64,000 nt of DNA from Dyella_A sp035685805 (lineage in GTDB: Bacteria; Pseudomonadota; Gammaproteobacteria; Xanthomonadales; Rhodanobacteraceae). The stretch is from positions 1-64,000 of the forward strand of contig NZ_DASSAB010000045.1 of the NCBI RefSeq assembly GCF_035685805.1, given 5' to 3'. Both the position numbers and the translations under genes were made by a program. The notes below the pieces were generated by a model, which worked only from the letters and a program-made list of their open reading frames with translations, was not told the DNA's origin and did not search any database. Of this stretch, positions 41,345-50,404 are shown one piece after another. Every line of letters begins with the position of its first letter. Position 1 is the stretch's first letter.

Positions 41345-43824
41345 ACATGCTCCCGCTCGCGCTGCGCAGCCTGCGCCGCGAATGGCACCTGCCGGAACTG
41401 CGCACGCTGGCCGCGTCGCTGGTGCTGGCGGTGGTGGCGCTGGGCGTGGTTGCCACGCTGGCCACGCGTATCGAGCGCGGCATGCTCGCCAGCGCGGCCG
41501 AGCTGATCGGGGGCGATATCGGCATCAGTGCGCCGCAGGCGCTGCCCGCCTCGTTCGTCGATGAAGCCACGCAAGACGGCTTGCGCGTGAACCGGGTCGC
41601 CAGTTTTCCTAGCGTGGCCTTTACCCAGGGACGCAGCCAGCTGCTGGACGTGCAGGCCACCGACGACGGCTATCCGTTGCGCGGCACGCTGGAGCTGCAC
41701 GACGCGGTCGGCAGGAACGTCCCGGGCCGGGCGCCCCCGGGCGGCGCTGTCTATCTCGACCATCGCGCGCTGATCGGTTTGGGGCTGCAGGTCGGCGACA
41801 CCGTGCAGGTGGGCGGGCGCGACCTGCGCATCGCCGCCGAACTGGTGCGCCAGCCCGATGGCGGCGAGCTGTTCGCGCTGGCGCCGCGGGCGATCATGAA
41901 CCTGCATGATGCCCGCGCCGTCGGCCTGCTTGGCATGGGCAGCCGTGCGCGCCATCGCCTGCTGCTGGGCGGGGAGCCGGACGCCGTGCAGCGCTGGCGC
42001 CGCTGGGCGGAGTCCACCACGTTGCCGCAGGGCGCCCAGTTGATCACGCCGGAACAGACCCAGGAGCGCATGCGCACCGCATTCGATCGGGCCAGCGCGT
42101 TTCTGCGTCTCACCGCGCTGTTGTCGGCCCTGCTGGCCGGGGTGGCGATTGCGCTGGCGGCGCAGCGCTACGCGCGGCGCAAGACCCAGGAGGTGGCGCT
42201 GCTGCGTGCGCTGGGCACCTCGCGCAAACGGGTGATGGCGCTGCTGCTGGGTACGCTCGGCGCGCTCGCGGTGCCGGCGGTGGCGATCGGCATCGCGCTC
42301 ACGCTGGCGCTGGCGCAGGGCGCCTGGCTGGTGGCCAGTTCGCTGTTCGGCAACGTGCCGACTCAGCTGCCGCTGATGCCGGCCTTTGCCGCCGCCGCGG
42401 TGGGTGTCGCGGTGCTGGCGGGCTTTGCGCTGCCGCCACTGGCACGGCTGGCCGAGGTGCCGCCTGTGGCGGTGTTTCGTGCCAGCGTGGCGCGCCGCGT
42501 GCGCCGCTTCGATGCGCTGTATTTCATTCCTGCACTGGTCGCGCTGGCGCTGATCTGGGGCCAGAGCGACTCGGCGAAGATGGCCGGCATCCTCGCCGCC
42601 AGTTTGCTCGGCGTGGCGGCCATCGCCGCCGGGCTGGCTGCGCTGCTGCTGTGGCTGGCGCGGCGCACCGCGCCCGGCGCGCACCCCGCCTTGCGGCTGG
42701 GGCTGGCGGCGCTGGCGCGGCGCCGTGGCCTGAGCCTGATCCAGGCCACGGCGCTGAGCCTCGGGCTGGTCGCCCTGCTGCTGCTCGCCGTGGTGGCGCC
42801 ATCGCTGCTGGAAGGCTGGCGCCGCGAGCTGCCGACCGACACGCCGAACTGGTTCGTGCTCAACCTGCAGGACGAACAGCGCGCCGGCTTTGCGCAGGCA
42901 CTCGGCGGGCTGGGCGCGCAGCAGCTCAACGTGCTGCCGCTGGCCGTCGGCAAGCTGGTGGCGATCAACGGCACGCCGGTAGACAAGCTGCCGCTCACCG
43001 ACGAACGCGCCAAGGACTGGACCGACCGCCAGCTGCGCCTGTCATGGACCGATGCGCTGCCGCCCGCCAATCGCCTGGTCGCCGGCAGCTGGTTTGCACC
43101 GCACCCGGCGCAGGCGCAGGTATCGGTGGACGCGATGTGGCGCGACATGTTCCATCTCAAGCTGGGCGACACGATGCGCTTCAGCATTGGCGAGAAGGAC
43201 ATCGATGCCACCGTGAGCAGCGTGCGCGAGGTGGACTGGAGCTCGTTCCGGGTGAACTTCTTCCTGCTGCTGGATGCCGATCACGCCAGTGCGCTGCCGC
43301 ACAGTTACCTGGGCAGTTTCTACCTGCCGCGCGGACGCGCCGATGCGCTGGCGAAGCTTTCGCGCGACTACGCCAACCTCAGTCTGATCGACGTCGATGC
43401 GCTGCTCGACCGGGTACGCGAAATCGTCGACCGGGTCAGTAACGCCGTGCGCTGGATCCTCGGCTTCAGCCTGCTCGCCGGAGCGCTGGTGCTGGCCGCG
43501 GCGCTGGCCGCCAGTGCCGCCGAACGCCGGCATGAAGCCGCCCTGCTGCGCACGCTGGGCGCGCGCCGGGGCCAGCTGCGGGTGGCGGCGGCGTGCGAGT
43601 TCGCGCTGCTCGGCGCGGTGGCCGGATTCACCGCGGCCATCGGCGCCGCCGGCACCGGCTGGTGGCTGGGCCGCGCGGTATTCCATATCGACGGTTTCTC
43701 GCCGCCGCTGCTGCCGCTGGCGCTGTACGCGCTGCTCGCCGCGGTGGTGGTTATGCTGCTCGGTCTGGCCGGTACGCGCGCGGTGACGCGCACCTCGCCG
43801 ATGCGGCTCTTGCGCCAGGCCTGA
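41341..43824 (+). CDS. ybbP: FtsX-like ABC permease YbbP-like
   Basis: An 827-residue inner-membrane permease with the YbbP plan: an N-terminal helix (about 20-42), a large periplasmic domain, four helices (about 255-440), further helices (about 445-500), a second periplasmic domain and a last FtsX block (about 700-820). FtsX signatures include QEVALLRALGTSRKRVMALL and HEAALLRTLGARRGQL. It forms a type VII-like ABC complex with YbbA, coupled by a 4-bp overlap. Together with TesA it is a conserved locus. Function inferred: extraction or release of molecules at the outer face of the inner membrane. Confidence 0.9.
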   Translation: MNMLPLALRSLRREWHLPELRTLAASLVLAVVALGVVATLATRIERGMLASAAELIGGDIGISAPQALPASFVDEATQDGLRVNRVASFPSVAFTQGRSQLLDVQATDDGYPLRGTLELHDAVGRNVPGRAPPGGAVYLDHRALIGLGLQVGDTVQVGGRDLRIAAELVRQPDGGELFALAPRAIMNLHDARAVGLLGMGSRARHRLLLGGEPDAVQRWRRWAESTTLPQGAQLITPEQTQERMRTAFDRASAFLRLTALLSALLAGVAIALAAQRYARRKTQEVALLRALGTSRKRVMALLLGTLGALAVPAVAIGIALTLALAQGAWLVASSLFGNVPTQLPLMPAFAAAAVGVAVLAGFALPPLARLAEVPPVAVFRASVARRVRRFDALYFIPALVALALIWGQSDSAKMAGILAASLLGVAAIAAGLAALLLWLARRTAPGAHPALRLGLAALARRRGLSLIQATALSLGLVALLLLAVVAPSLLEGWRRELPTDTPNWFVLNLQDEQRAGFAQALGGLGAQQLNVLPLAVGKLVAINGTPVDKLPLTDERAKDWTDRQLRLSWTDALPPANRLVAGSWFAPHPAQAQVSVDAMWRDMFHLKLGDTMRFSIGEKDIDATVSSVREVDWSSFRVNFFLLLDADHASALPHSYLGSFYLPRGRADALAKLSRDYANLSLIDVDALLDRVREIVDRVSNAVRWILGFSLLAGALVLAAALAASAAERRHEAALLRTLGARRGQLRVAAACEFALLGAVAGFTAAIGAAGTGWWLGRAVFHIDGFSPPLLPLALYALLAAVVVMLLGLAGTRAVTRTSPMRLLRQA

Positions 43825-43889
43825 GCGTCCGGCCAAGATCGCGGCGGCTCGCCCGGCGTGCCGCCGCACCCGATCCTCCCGGAGACTGC

Positions 43890-44519
43890 ATGTACACGCT
43901 CTACTACTCCCCCGGCACCGCCAGCATGGTGGTGCACATGGCGCTGGTCGAAACCGGCGCGCCGCATGAGTTGAAGCTGGTGGACATCGAGCAGGGGGCT
44001 CAGCGCGACCCGGCCTATCTGGCACTCAATCCGCGCGGCGTGGTGCCCACGCTGGTGATCGACGGGCGCGCACGGCATGAGTCAGCCGCGCTGCTGATGA
44101 TGCTGGCCGACCGCCATCCCGAGTGCGGCCTGGCGCCGGCGCCGGGCACGCCCGACCGCGAGGCGTTCCAGCAGTGGCTGGTGTATCTGAGCAACACGCT
44201 GATGTCGACATACCGCTTCTGGTTCTACCCGCCGGAACTGGGTGAGCGCGAGCACCCGCCGCACGTGCGCTCCGCGCTGGCGGCGAAGATCGAGGGCGTG
44301 TGGGACTACCTCGACCGCGAACTGGCGGCGCGCGGCCCTTATCTGCTGGGCGAGCACTTTTCCGCCGCCGACCTGCTGCTGGCGATGCTGATGCGCTGGT
44401 CGCGCAACATGCCGCGCCCGGCCAACCAGTGGCCGGCGCTGGCGCGCCTGGCCGAGCTGATCCGCGGCCGCGAGAGCTGGCAGCGCGTGTATGCCATCGA
44501 GGGCCTGAGCGGGTGGTGA
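43890..44519 (+). CDS. Glutathione S-transferase family protein
   Basis: A 209-residue GST. The thioredoxin-like N-terminal domain (residues 1-78) has YYSPGTASMVVHMALVETGA, LNPRGVVPTLVIDG with the cis-Pro, and HESAALLMML with the glutathione-contacting Glu-Ser. The helical C-terminal domain contains YLLGEHFSAADLLLAMLM, the N-capping box of the family. It would conjugate or transfer glutathione; the substrate is unknown. GGAG precedes the ATG by 6 bp. The stop overlaps the start of the permease gene by GTGA, so the two are probably co-translated. Confidence 0.9.
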   Translation: MYTLYYSPGTASMVVHMALVETGAPHELKLVDIEQGAQRDPAYLALNPRGVVPTLVIDGRARHESAALLMMLADRHPECGLAPAPGTPDREAFQQWLVYLSNTLMSTYRFWFYPPELGEREHPPHVRSALAAKIEGVWDYLDRELAARGPYLLGEHFSAADLLLAMLMRWSRNMPRPANQWPALARLAELIRGRESWQRVYAIEGLSGW

Positions 44520-45643
44520 CAACCCCCCCGCCGGGGCGGCTTGCGCACTGGCTCAAGGCGGAATGGCTGCTGCTGCTGTTCGGCGCCGTCGCGGCCGTGC
44601 TGGCGCTGGCCGATCCGCAGCCGGCAACGCGCTATCGGCACTGGCTTCAGCTGCCCACGCTGGCCGGATTGATGGGCCTGATGATTGCCATCCAGGGCAT
44701 TTGCGACAGTGGCCTGGTGCAGCGCGCCGCTGCGGTGCTGGTGGCGCGGGCCGGTTCGCTGCGCGGACTGGGCCTGCTGCTGGTGGCCAGTGCCGCGGTG
44801 GTGTCGATGGTACTCACCAACGACGTGAGCCTTTTCCTGCTGGTGCCGCTCACGGTAGCGATCGGTGCGGTGTCGAGCCTGCCGGTGCTGCCGATGGTGG
44901 TGCTCGAGGCGCTGGCGGTGAACGCCGGCTCTGCCCTGAGCCCGATCGGCAACCCGCAGAACCTGCTGCTGTGGCAGAGCGCGCACCTGCCGTTCTTTGC
45001 CTTCGTGCGCGGCATGCTGCCAGCGGCGGCGGTGATGCTTCTGCTGCTGGCGGTGCTCACGTTCGTGTGGCTGCCGAAGGGTCGTACCACGCTCGACCCC
45101 GGCGCGCTCGCCGATCGACGCGTGGACCCGCTGCTGGCCAGCGTGTCGCTGGCGGCGCTGGTCTCGATGGTGGTGCTGATGGAGCACGGCCTGGCGCTGG
45201 AGGGTGCGCTGGGACTGCTGATCCCGTTCGGGCTGCTCGCCCGCGACAGCCTGCGCCGGGTCGACTGGGCCCTGCTGGCCACCTTCGCCGCGATCTTCCT
45301 GGGGCTCGGGCACGTTGCCGCGCTCGGCGTGGTGGATCGGGCGCTGGACCCGTTCGACTTCCACCGGCCGCTCACGATATTTCTTGCCGGCGCGCTCGCC
45401 TCGCAGCTGATCAGCAACGTGCCGGCCACCGTGCTGCTGCTGGACCGCAGCAGCGATCCCATTGCGCTTGCCGTCGCCGCCAACGTCGGCGGCTTCGGGC
45501 TGGTGATCGGTTCGCTGGCGAACCTGATCGCGCTGCGGCTGGCGAAACAGCCGCACGGGCTGCGGCTGTTTCATCGAGTCTCGATCCCGTTTTTCCTGGT
45601 GTGCGCGCCACTGGGCTACCTGGCGTGGCGCTGGCTCGGGTGA
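44516..45643 (+). CDS. ArsB/NhaD/SLC13-superfamily anion permease
   Basis: A 375-residue membrane protein with about ten hydrophobic segments of the ion transporter (IT) superfamily. SMVLTNDVSLFLLVPLTVA and NAGSALSPIGNPQNLLLWQS are the first-half re-entrant signatures, mirrored by ASQLISNVPATVLLLD and NVGGFGLVIGSLANLIALRL in the second half. These fit ArsB, CitM or DASS-type carriers. The exported or imported anion cannot be told from sequence, and no ars genes lie nearby. The start is GTG 44516, overlapping the GST stop by 4 bp; GTG 44513 is an alternative. Confidence 0.82.
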   Translation: MTTPPPGRLAHWLKAEWLLLLFGAVAAVLALADPQPATRYRHWLQLPTLAGLMGLMIAIQGICDSGLVQRAAAVLVARAGSLRGLGLLLVASAAVVSMVLTNDVSLFLLVPLTVAIGAVSSLPVLPMVVLEALAVNAGSALSPIGNPQNLLLWQSAHLPFFAFVRGMLPAAAVMLLLLAVLTFVWLPKGRTTLDPGALADRRVDPLLASVSLAALVSMVVLMEHGLALEGALGLLIPFGLLARDSLRRVDWALLATFAAIFLGLGHVAALGVVDRALDPFDFHRPLTIFLAGALASQLISNVPATVLLLDRSSDPIALAVAANVGGFGLVIGSLANLIALRLAKQPHGLRLFHRVSIPFFLVCAPLGYLAWRWLG

Positions 45644-45652
45644 GCTGCGTGA

Positions 45653-46432
45653 TCAGTCGTCGTCGCGCGGCACGCTTACCTTGCCCTTGACGCCGCTGTA
45701 GTCGACGTCGCCGCTGCCCTTGGCGCCGAGCGACAGATCGCCGCCGACATCGCGCACCTGCAGGTCGCCCGAGCCGATCGTGTCGGCATGCACGCTGCCA
45801 CCGACCTGCTTGATGGTGACGTCACCGGAGCCGATGCTGCCCACCGACGCATCGCCGCGTACCCCGCTCACGCGTGCATCGCCCGAGCCGACCGAGCCGA
45901 GCGACAGGCTGCCCACGTCGCTGGCGTCGATGTCGCCGGACCCCACGCTGGCGGCGAAGCGGCCGGCGATCTGGCGCACGTTGAGGTCACCCGAGCCCAC
46001 CTGTGCATCGAGTTGCTGCACGCCGCTCACGTCGGCGTCGCCCGAGCCCACGGTCAGCGCCACCGGCATGCTGGCGGGCAGCGCCACGTCCAGTTCCAGC
46101 GAGTTGTAGGAATTGCCGAACATGCTGATGTGCATGCCCCGATGCTCGGCCACCTCGATGATCAGCTGATCACCCTCGCGACGCTGGCGCACCTGCAGAT
46201 CGTCCAGCGTGGCCTGATCGGACGCGCAGGCACGGCCCTTCAGGCTGAGCGACGTACCGGCGCCGGTTCGGCCCACCAGATGCAGCGTTTCGGAGCGCAG
46301 CGAGATCTGCACGCCACGCACGCCGGCGAGGTCGGCGTCGAGATTGCGAGGGGCTTCGTACTTGCATTCGCTGGCCGCCAGCGCGGGCAGCGGCGCAGCC
46401 AGCAGGGCGGCAACGATCAGGAGATGGCGCAT
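45653..46432 (-). CDS. Exported DUF4097-type beta-repeat protein with GSGD repeats
   Basis: A 259-residue exported protein. A signal peptide (LLIVAALLAAPLPALA) is followed by a Cys-containing N-terminal part. Between about residues 125 and 255 there are seven repeats of the form V-G-S-G-D-x-x-V, for example VGSGDADVSGV, IGSGDVTIKQV and KGSGDVDYSGV. This is the beta-helical pattern of DUF4097/adhesin-like (DUF2807-related) proteins. AAGGAG lies 7 bp before ATG 46432. It is monocistronic between mazG and the permease. No function is established for the family. Confidence 0.82.
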   Translation of the reverse strand: MRHLLIVAALLAAPLPALAASECKYEAPRNLDADLAGVRGVQISLRSETLHLVGRTGAGTSLSLKGRACASDQATLDDLQVRQRREGDQLIIEVAEHRGMHISMFGNSYNSLELDVALPASMPVALTVGSGDADVSGVQQLDAQVGSGDLNVRQIAGRFAASVGSGDIDASDVGSLSLGSVGSGDARVSGVRGDASVGSIGSGDVTIKQVGGSVHADTIGSGDLQVRDVGGDLSLGAKGSGDVDYSGVKGKVSVPRDDD

Positions 46433-46515
46433 GGAAGAACTCCTTACAGTCAGGGAACGATCCGCGATGGGATGCCCCGGCCCGGCAAAAGGTTGCAAGC
46501 GCCGCCGCCGCGCGG

Positions 46516-47322
46516 TCAGCTGTTGCCGGCCTCCTCGCGCTTGACCGTATCCCACAGCGCTTCCTGCGCATCGAGCGCGCGCTCGGCGAACGGCACGCCA
46601 GTGGCGTCGGCGATCGCCTCCATGCGCCGGAAGCGGCGCTCGAACTTGGCATTGGCGTGGCGCAGCGCCTGCGAGAAATCCACGCCCGCGTGGCGCGCCA
46701 GGTTCACCAGCACGAAGGCGACGTCGCCGATCTCGTCCTGCAGCCGGGCCGTGTCGGCACCGCCGGCAAACTCGGCCCGCACCTCCTCGATCTCCTCGGC
46801 GAGCTTGTCCAGCACCGGGCCGGGCTCGGACCAGTCGAAGCCGGTGCGGGCGGCCTTTTCCTGCAGCTTCTGCGCACGTTTCCACTCCGGCAGGCCGCGC
46901 GAGACCCCGGCCAGGGCGCTGCAGTCGGCCGCCTCGCCCTTCGCCGCGCGCTCCTGCGCCTTGATTGCATCCCAGGCGACCTTCTGTGCCTCGACGTCGT
47001 CGTAGCTCACGTCGCCGAACACGTGCGGATGGCGGCGGATCATCTTCTCGCTGATCGCATGGGCCACGTCGGCGAAGTCGAACAGCCCCTGCTCGCTGGC
47101 CATCTGCGCATGGAACACCACCTGCAGCAGCAGGTCGCCCAGCTCGTCTCGCAGGTCGCCCCAGTCCTCGCGGTCGATCGCATCGACCACCTCGTAGGCT
47201 TCCTCGAGCGTGTACGGCGCAATGGTGGCGAAATCCTGCTGCACGTCCCACGGGCAACCGCGCCCGGGATCACGCAGGCGGGCCATGATGGCAAGCAGGT
47301 CGTCGAGGTGATGGCGGGTCAT
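46516..47322 (-). CDS. mazG: Nucleoside triphosphate pyrophosphohydrolase MazG
   Basis: A 268-residue MazG that hydrolyses (d)NTPs to monophosphates. Two MazG domains are visible. The first has LRDPGRGCPWDVQQDFATIA and EEAYEVVDAIDRED followed by DELGDLLLQVVFHAQM, an intact EExxE...ExxD metal site. The second has KLAEEIEEVRAEF and DEIGDVAFVLVNLARH. It ends near DALWDTVK-like ALWDTVKREE, as in E. coli MazG. There is no mazEF toxin pair next to it. ATG 47322 gives the family N-terminus; the longer upstream frame is not supported. Confidence 0.94.
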   Translation of the reverse strand: MTRHHLDDLLAIMARLRDPGRGCPWDVQQDFATIAPYTLEEAYEVVDAIDREDWGDLRDELGDLLLQVVFHAQMASEQGLFDFADVAHAISEKMIRRHPHVFGDVSYDDVEAQKVAWDAIKAQERAAKGEAADCSALAGVSRGLPEWKRAQKLQEKAARTGFDWSEPGPVLDKLAEEIEEVRAEFAGGADTARLQDEIGDVAFVLVNLARHAGVDFSQALRHANAKFERRFRRMEAIADATGVPFAERALDAQEALWDTVKREEAGNS

Positions 47323-47363
47323 GACGGCAACGTTTCCATGAGGCTCAAGGAATGGACCGGGCG

Positions 47364-47813
47364 CTAGCGCATCCGCGCAGCGCGCCAAGGCAGGCGGACT
47401 ATCACGCAGAAGGCGCCACCGGTGAGCGCGCCGCACGCCAGCGCCACGGCATCTCCGAAGGCGCTCAACGGAGCGCCGAACGCGGCGGCGAGGGCGGCCA
47501 GCGCGCCGGCGACCAGCACCGCGGCAGGAAAGATGTGGATTGCGTCGAGGCGGCCCCGGGCGCTCAGCCAGAGCAGGCCCGGCAGGCTGACGAGCAGGGC
47601 CGCACCGCAGGTGGCAAGGGTGAGGCCGAGCGTGGCGAACGTCGCCGGCCAGCCGTGCAGGCCGGTAAAGTCTCCGCGGCCTACTGCATCCAGTGCCGCG
47701 ACCGCGGCCAGCACCAGCGCAGGCACCCACGGCGCCACCAGCAGGCCCAGCCAGAGCGGTCGCCGTGATGCACCCGGCGGGGCCGTTGCGCCTGCCGCGG
47801 CCCGGCCGGTCAT
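47364..47813 (-). CDS. Small membrane protein of unknown function
   Basis: A 149-residue protein with four hydrophobic helices (WLGLLVAPWVPALVLAAVAAL, FATLGLTLATCGAALLVSLPG, FPAAVLVAGALAALAAAFGA and DAVALACGALTGGAFCVIVRL). I do not recognise the family. Start ATG 47813 overlaps the cysQ stop by 4 bp, so it belongs to the nudE-cysQ operon, whose three genes are all coupled by ATGA overlaps. That arrangement is the main reason to believe it is a real gene. Confidence 0.65.
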   Translation of the reverse strand: MTGRAAAGATAPPGASRRPLWLGLLVAPWVPALVLAAVAALDAVGRGDFTGLHGWPATFATLGLTLATCGAALLVSLPGLLWLSARGRLDAIHIFPAAVLVAGALAALAAAFGAPLSAFGDAVALACGALTGGAFCVIVRLPWRAARMR

Positions 47814-48628
47814 CCGGGGATGGAAGCGGCCAGTCGGGCCGCCCAGTCGATCTCGGTATCGCCCACTGCGATGAACTCCGGGTTGAGCAGCGACTCGCCA
47901 CGGTTGTAGCGCAGCGGCGCGCCTTCCAGATCGAGCACCGCACCGCCGGCCTCTTCCAGTACGCACTGGGCCGCGGCGGTGTCCCATTCGCTGGTGGGCC
48001 CGCGGCGCAGATAGACGTCCGCGTCGGCGCGGGCGATCAGGCAGAACTTGAGCGAGGAGCCCATCGGCAGCGGCTCGTGCGGCCCGCCGAGCAGGGCATC
48101 GAGCAGGGCCTCGCCGGTGCCGCCGTGGGAACGGCTGCCGGCCACCACCGGCGGGCGGGCCAGCGCACGGCTGCGCAGCGGCTGCCACGGCGCCGAGCCC
48201 TCGCGGCGCCACGCTCCTGCGCCGCGCTGGGCGACGTATGCATCTCCGGTCACGGGCGCCAGCACCACCCCCAGCACCGGCCGATGGCGCTCAATCAACG
48301 CGATGTTGACGGTGAACTCGCCATTGCGCTTGACGAACTCGCGCGTGCCGTCGAGCGGGTCGACCAGCCAGTACCGTGACCACTGCCGGCGCACGCTCCA
48401 GTCGCTGGCGCGCGCCTCCTCTGACACCACCGGCAGCACCTCGCCCAGTTCCGCCAGCCCCTTGGCGATGACGGCCTGGGCGGCCAGGTCGGCGGCGGTG
48501 AGCGGCGTGCGGTCGTCCTTGTGCTGCACGGCGAAGTCGCTGGCATAGATCTCCATGATCGCCACCGCGGCGGCCGCGGCGATATCGGTGACCTGCAGCA
48601 GCAGCGGCGACAGTGACGACCCGCTCAT
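47810..48628 (-). CDS. cysQ: 3'(2'),5'-bisphosphate nucleotidase CysQ
   Basis: A 272-residue inositol-monophosphatase-fold enzyme that removes the 3'-phosphate of PAP, recycling the by-product of sulfate assimilation. Metal and substrate motifs are VVSEEARASD (Glu), WLVDPLDGTREFVKRNGEFT, and SEWDTAAAQCVLEEAGG. These are the CysQ version of the family signatures. It overlaps nudE upstream by 4 bp and the small membrane protein downstream by 4 bp. A HisN-like paralogue lies at 51451; CysQ-type TREFVKRNGEFT distinguishes this one. Confidence 0.93.
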   Translation of the reverse strand: MSGSSLSPLLLQVTDIAAAAAVAIMEIYASDFAVQHKDDRTPLTAADLAAQAVIAKGLAELGEVLPVVSEEARASDWSVRRQWSRYWLVDPLDGTREFVKRNGEFTVNIALIERHRPVLGVVLAPVTGDAYVAQRGAGAWRREGSAPWQPLRSRALARPPVVAGSRSHGGTGEALLDALLGGPHEPLPMGSSLKFCLIARADADVYLRRGPTSEWDTAAAQCVLEEAGGAVLDLEGAPLRYNRGESLLNPEFIAVGDTEIDWAARLAASIPG

Positions 48629-49182
48629 GCGCGATGCATCCGGCCGGCGAGGTATTCGCGCGCCATGAAGAGCGCGGCGATCGAGCGGCCTTCGGTGACG
48701 TCGTCGCGGCTGATCAGCTCATGCAGGTCGGCGAGCTTCCAGTGCACCACTTCAAGCGGCTCCGGCTCGTCGCCTTCCAGTCGCTCCGGATAGAGATCCT
48801 GCGCCAGCACCACGTGCGCCATGTGGGTCATGTAGGCCGGGGCGAGCGAGAGGTTGTGCAGGATGGTGAGCCGGTTGGCACCGTAGCCGACCTCTTCCTT
48901 CAGCTCGCGGTTGGCACCCTGCTCGGCGGTCTCGTCCTGGTCCAGCCGACCTTTGGGCAGGCCCAGCTCGAAACGTCCCAGGCCGGCGGCGTATTCGTTC
49001 ACCAGCAGCACCGTCTCGGCGTCGATCATCGGCACGATGATCACGGCTCCGAGGCCGTGCGACTTGAGCCGCTCGTAGGTGCGGCGCTCGCCGTTGGAGA
49101 ACTCCAGGTCGAGCTGCTCGGCCCGCAGGAAGGTGCTCTGGGCGACATCGCGCCGCGCGTGGATGATCGGTAGTTTGGCCAT
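48625..49182 (-). CDS. nudE: ADP compounds hydrolase NudE
   Basis: A 185-residue Nudix hydrolase acting on ADP-ribose, NADH and related ADP compounds. The Nudix box is GLPKGRLDQDETAEQGANRE followed by LKEEVGYGANRL, in the NudE-specific context of GLGRFELGLPKGR. The N-terminus carries RTYERLKSHGLGAVIIVPMI, as in E. coli NudE. It is first in the nudE-cysQ operon (ATGA overlap), an order conserved in gammaproteobacteria. The 274 bp between it and the divergent lipase gene contain an A+T-rich stretch at about 49340-49372 that may hold promoters. Confidence 0.93.
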   Translation of the reverse strand: MAKLPIIHARRDVAQSTFLRAEQLDLEFSNGERRTYERLKSHGLGAVIIVPMIDAETVLLVNEYAAGLGRFELGLPKGRLDQDETAEQGANRELKEEVGYGANRLTILHNLSLAPAYMTHMAHVVLAQDLYPERLEGDEPEPLEVVHWKLADLHELISRDDVTEGRSIAALFMAREYLAGRMHRA

Positions 49183-49456
49183 CCGGACATTCTAGCCCGC
49201 GCGTGCCGCGACCCCGCCGGTGCGCGGCGGCACGGCGCACCCTCGCCAGGCTCCATACGTCTTGCGTTTGCACATGCGCCACACATCAGCGCACGGGTGG
49301 GCGCGCCTGCACCGCGCCGGCTGGCGATGCTGCATCGCGCAAATATCTTGTTGATTATCTTTGACTTTTTCGCATGGCGGCAGGACCGCATCGGTGCCCA
49401 TACTGGAGCGTACGCACCCTGCCCGCGCCTTTGCGCTCCCGACCAGGAACCCTGCC

Positions 49457-50404
49457 ATGCGCCGCTTCACCTTCATCTTCCGCGCCCTTCTCGCCAGCCT
49501 GCTGCTGAGCATGACCGCCCTCGTCCCCGCCACGGTGCACGCTACCGACAGCTACACGCGTACCCGTTATCCGATCGTCCTGGTGCATGGCCTGTTCGGC
49601 TTCGACCAGCTGTTCGGCAGCGTGGATTACTGGTACGGAATCAGCGGCGGGCTGCGCGCCGGTGGCGCCACCGTGTATGTGGCCAGCGTGAGCCAGCTCG
49701 GCAGCGACATCACCCGCGGCAATCAGCTGATCGAGCAACTGGACAACCTGCGCGCCGTGCACGGCTACAGCAAGTTCAATCTGATCGGGCACAGCCAGGG
49801 CGGCCTGACGATCCGCTACGTGGCCGCCGTGCGTCCGGACCTGGTGGCGTCGGTGACCAGCGTCGGTACGCCGCATCGCGGCAGCGCAGTAGCCGACGGG
49901 ATCGCCGTGCTGGCGCCAGCTGGCAGCGTGCAGCGTGCGCTGGCCGAAGGTTTCGCCACCGCGCTGGCCAACCTCATCAGCAGCTTTTCCGGCGGCCAGT
50001 CGTCGCAGAACGCGATGGACGCGCTGACCCAGCTCTCCAGCAGCGGCACCGCCAACTTCAACGCCCGCTTCCCGGCCGGACAGCCGTCGACCGCCTGCGG
50101 TAGCGGCGCCGCGTCGGTCAACGGCATCCGATATTTCTCCTACGGTGGCACCGGCGTGCTCAGCAACGGGTTCGATGCCTCCGACGCGCTGCTCGGCGCC
50201 GGCAGCCTGTTCTTCTTCGGAGGCGCCAGCGATGGCCTGGTCGGCCGCTGTTCCAGCCACTGGGGCACGGTCATCCGCGACAACTACGGCTGGAACCACC
50301 TCGACGAGGTCAACCAGCTGTTCGGCCTGCGCGGCCTGTTCTCGGCCGATCCGGTGGCGGTGTACCGCAGCCAGGCCAATCGCCTGAAGGGTCTCGGCCT
50401 CTGA
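49457..50404 (+). CDS. Secreted triacylglycerol lipase (family I)
   Basis: A 315-residue secreted lipase of bacterial family I (Pseudomonas/Burkholderia type). A signal peptide ends near VPATVHA. The mature chain begins YTRTRYPIVLVHGLFGFD, with the oxyanion region, and has the nucleophile Ser113 in LIGHSQGGLTIRY. A Cys pair (ACGSG and GRCSS) fits the conserved disulfide, and DEVNQLFGL lies in the calcium-site region; the catalytic His is in WGTVIRDNYGWNHLDE. It depends on the foldase encoded immediately downstream and would leave the cell by type II secretion. AGGAA precedes ATG 49457. A longer upstream frame exists but would hide the signal peptide. Confidence 0.93.
   Translation: MRRFTFIFRALLASLLLSMTALVPATVHATDSYTRTRYPIVLVHGLFGFDQLFGSVDYWYGISGGLRAGGATVYVASVSQLGSDITRGNQLIEQLDNLRAVHGYSKFNLIGHSQGGLTIRYVAAVRPDLVASVTSVGTPHRGSAVADGIAVLAPAGSVQRALAEGFATALANLISSFSGGQSSQNAMDALTQLSSSGTANFNARFPAGQPSTACGSGAASVNGIRYFSYGGTGVLSNGFDASDALLGAGSLFFFGGASDGLVGRCSSHWGTVIRDNYGWNHLDEVNQLFGLRGLFSADPVAVYRSQANRLKGLGL

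Noticed and set aside
44516..45643. Arsenite efflux pump ArsB as a firm call
   Set aside because: The fold is shared by citrate, dicarboxylate and Na/H carriers, and no arsR, arsC or arsA gene is nearby.
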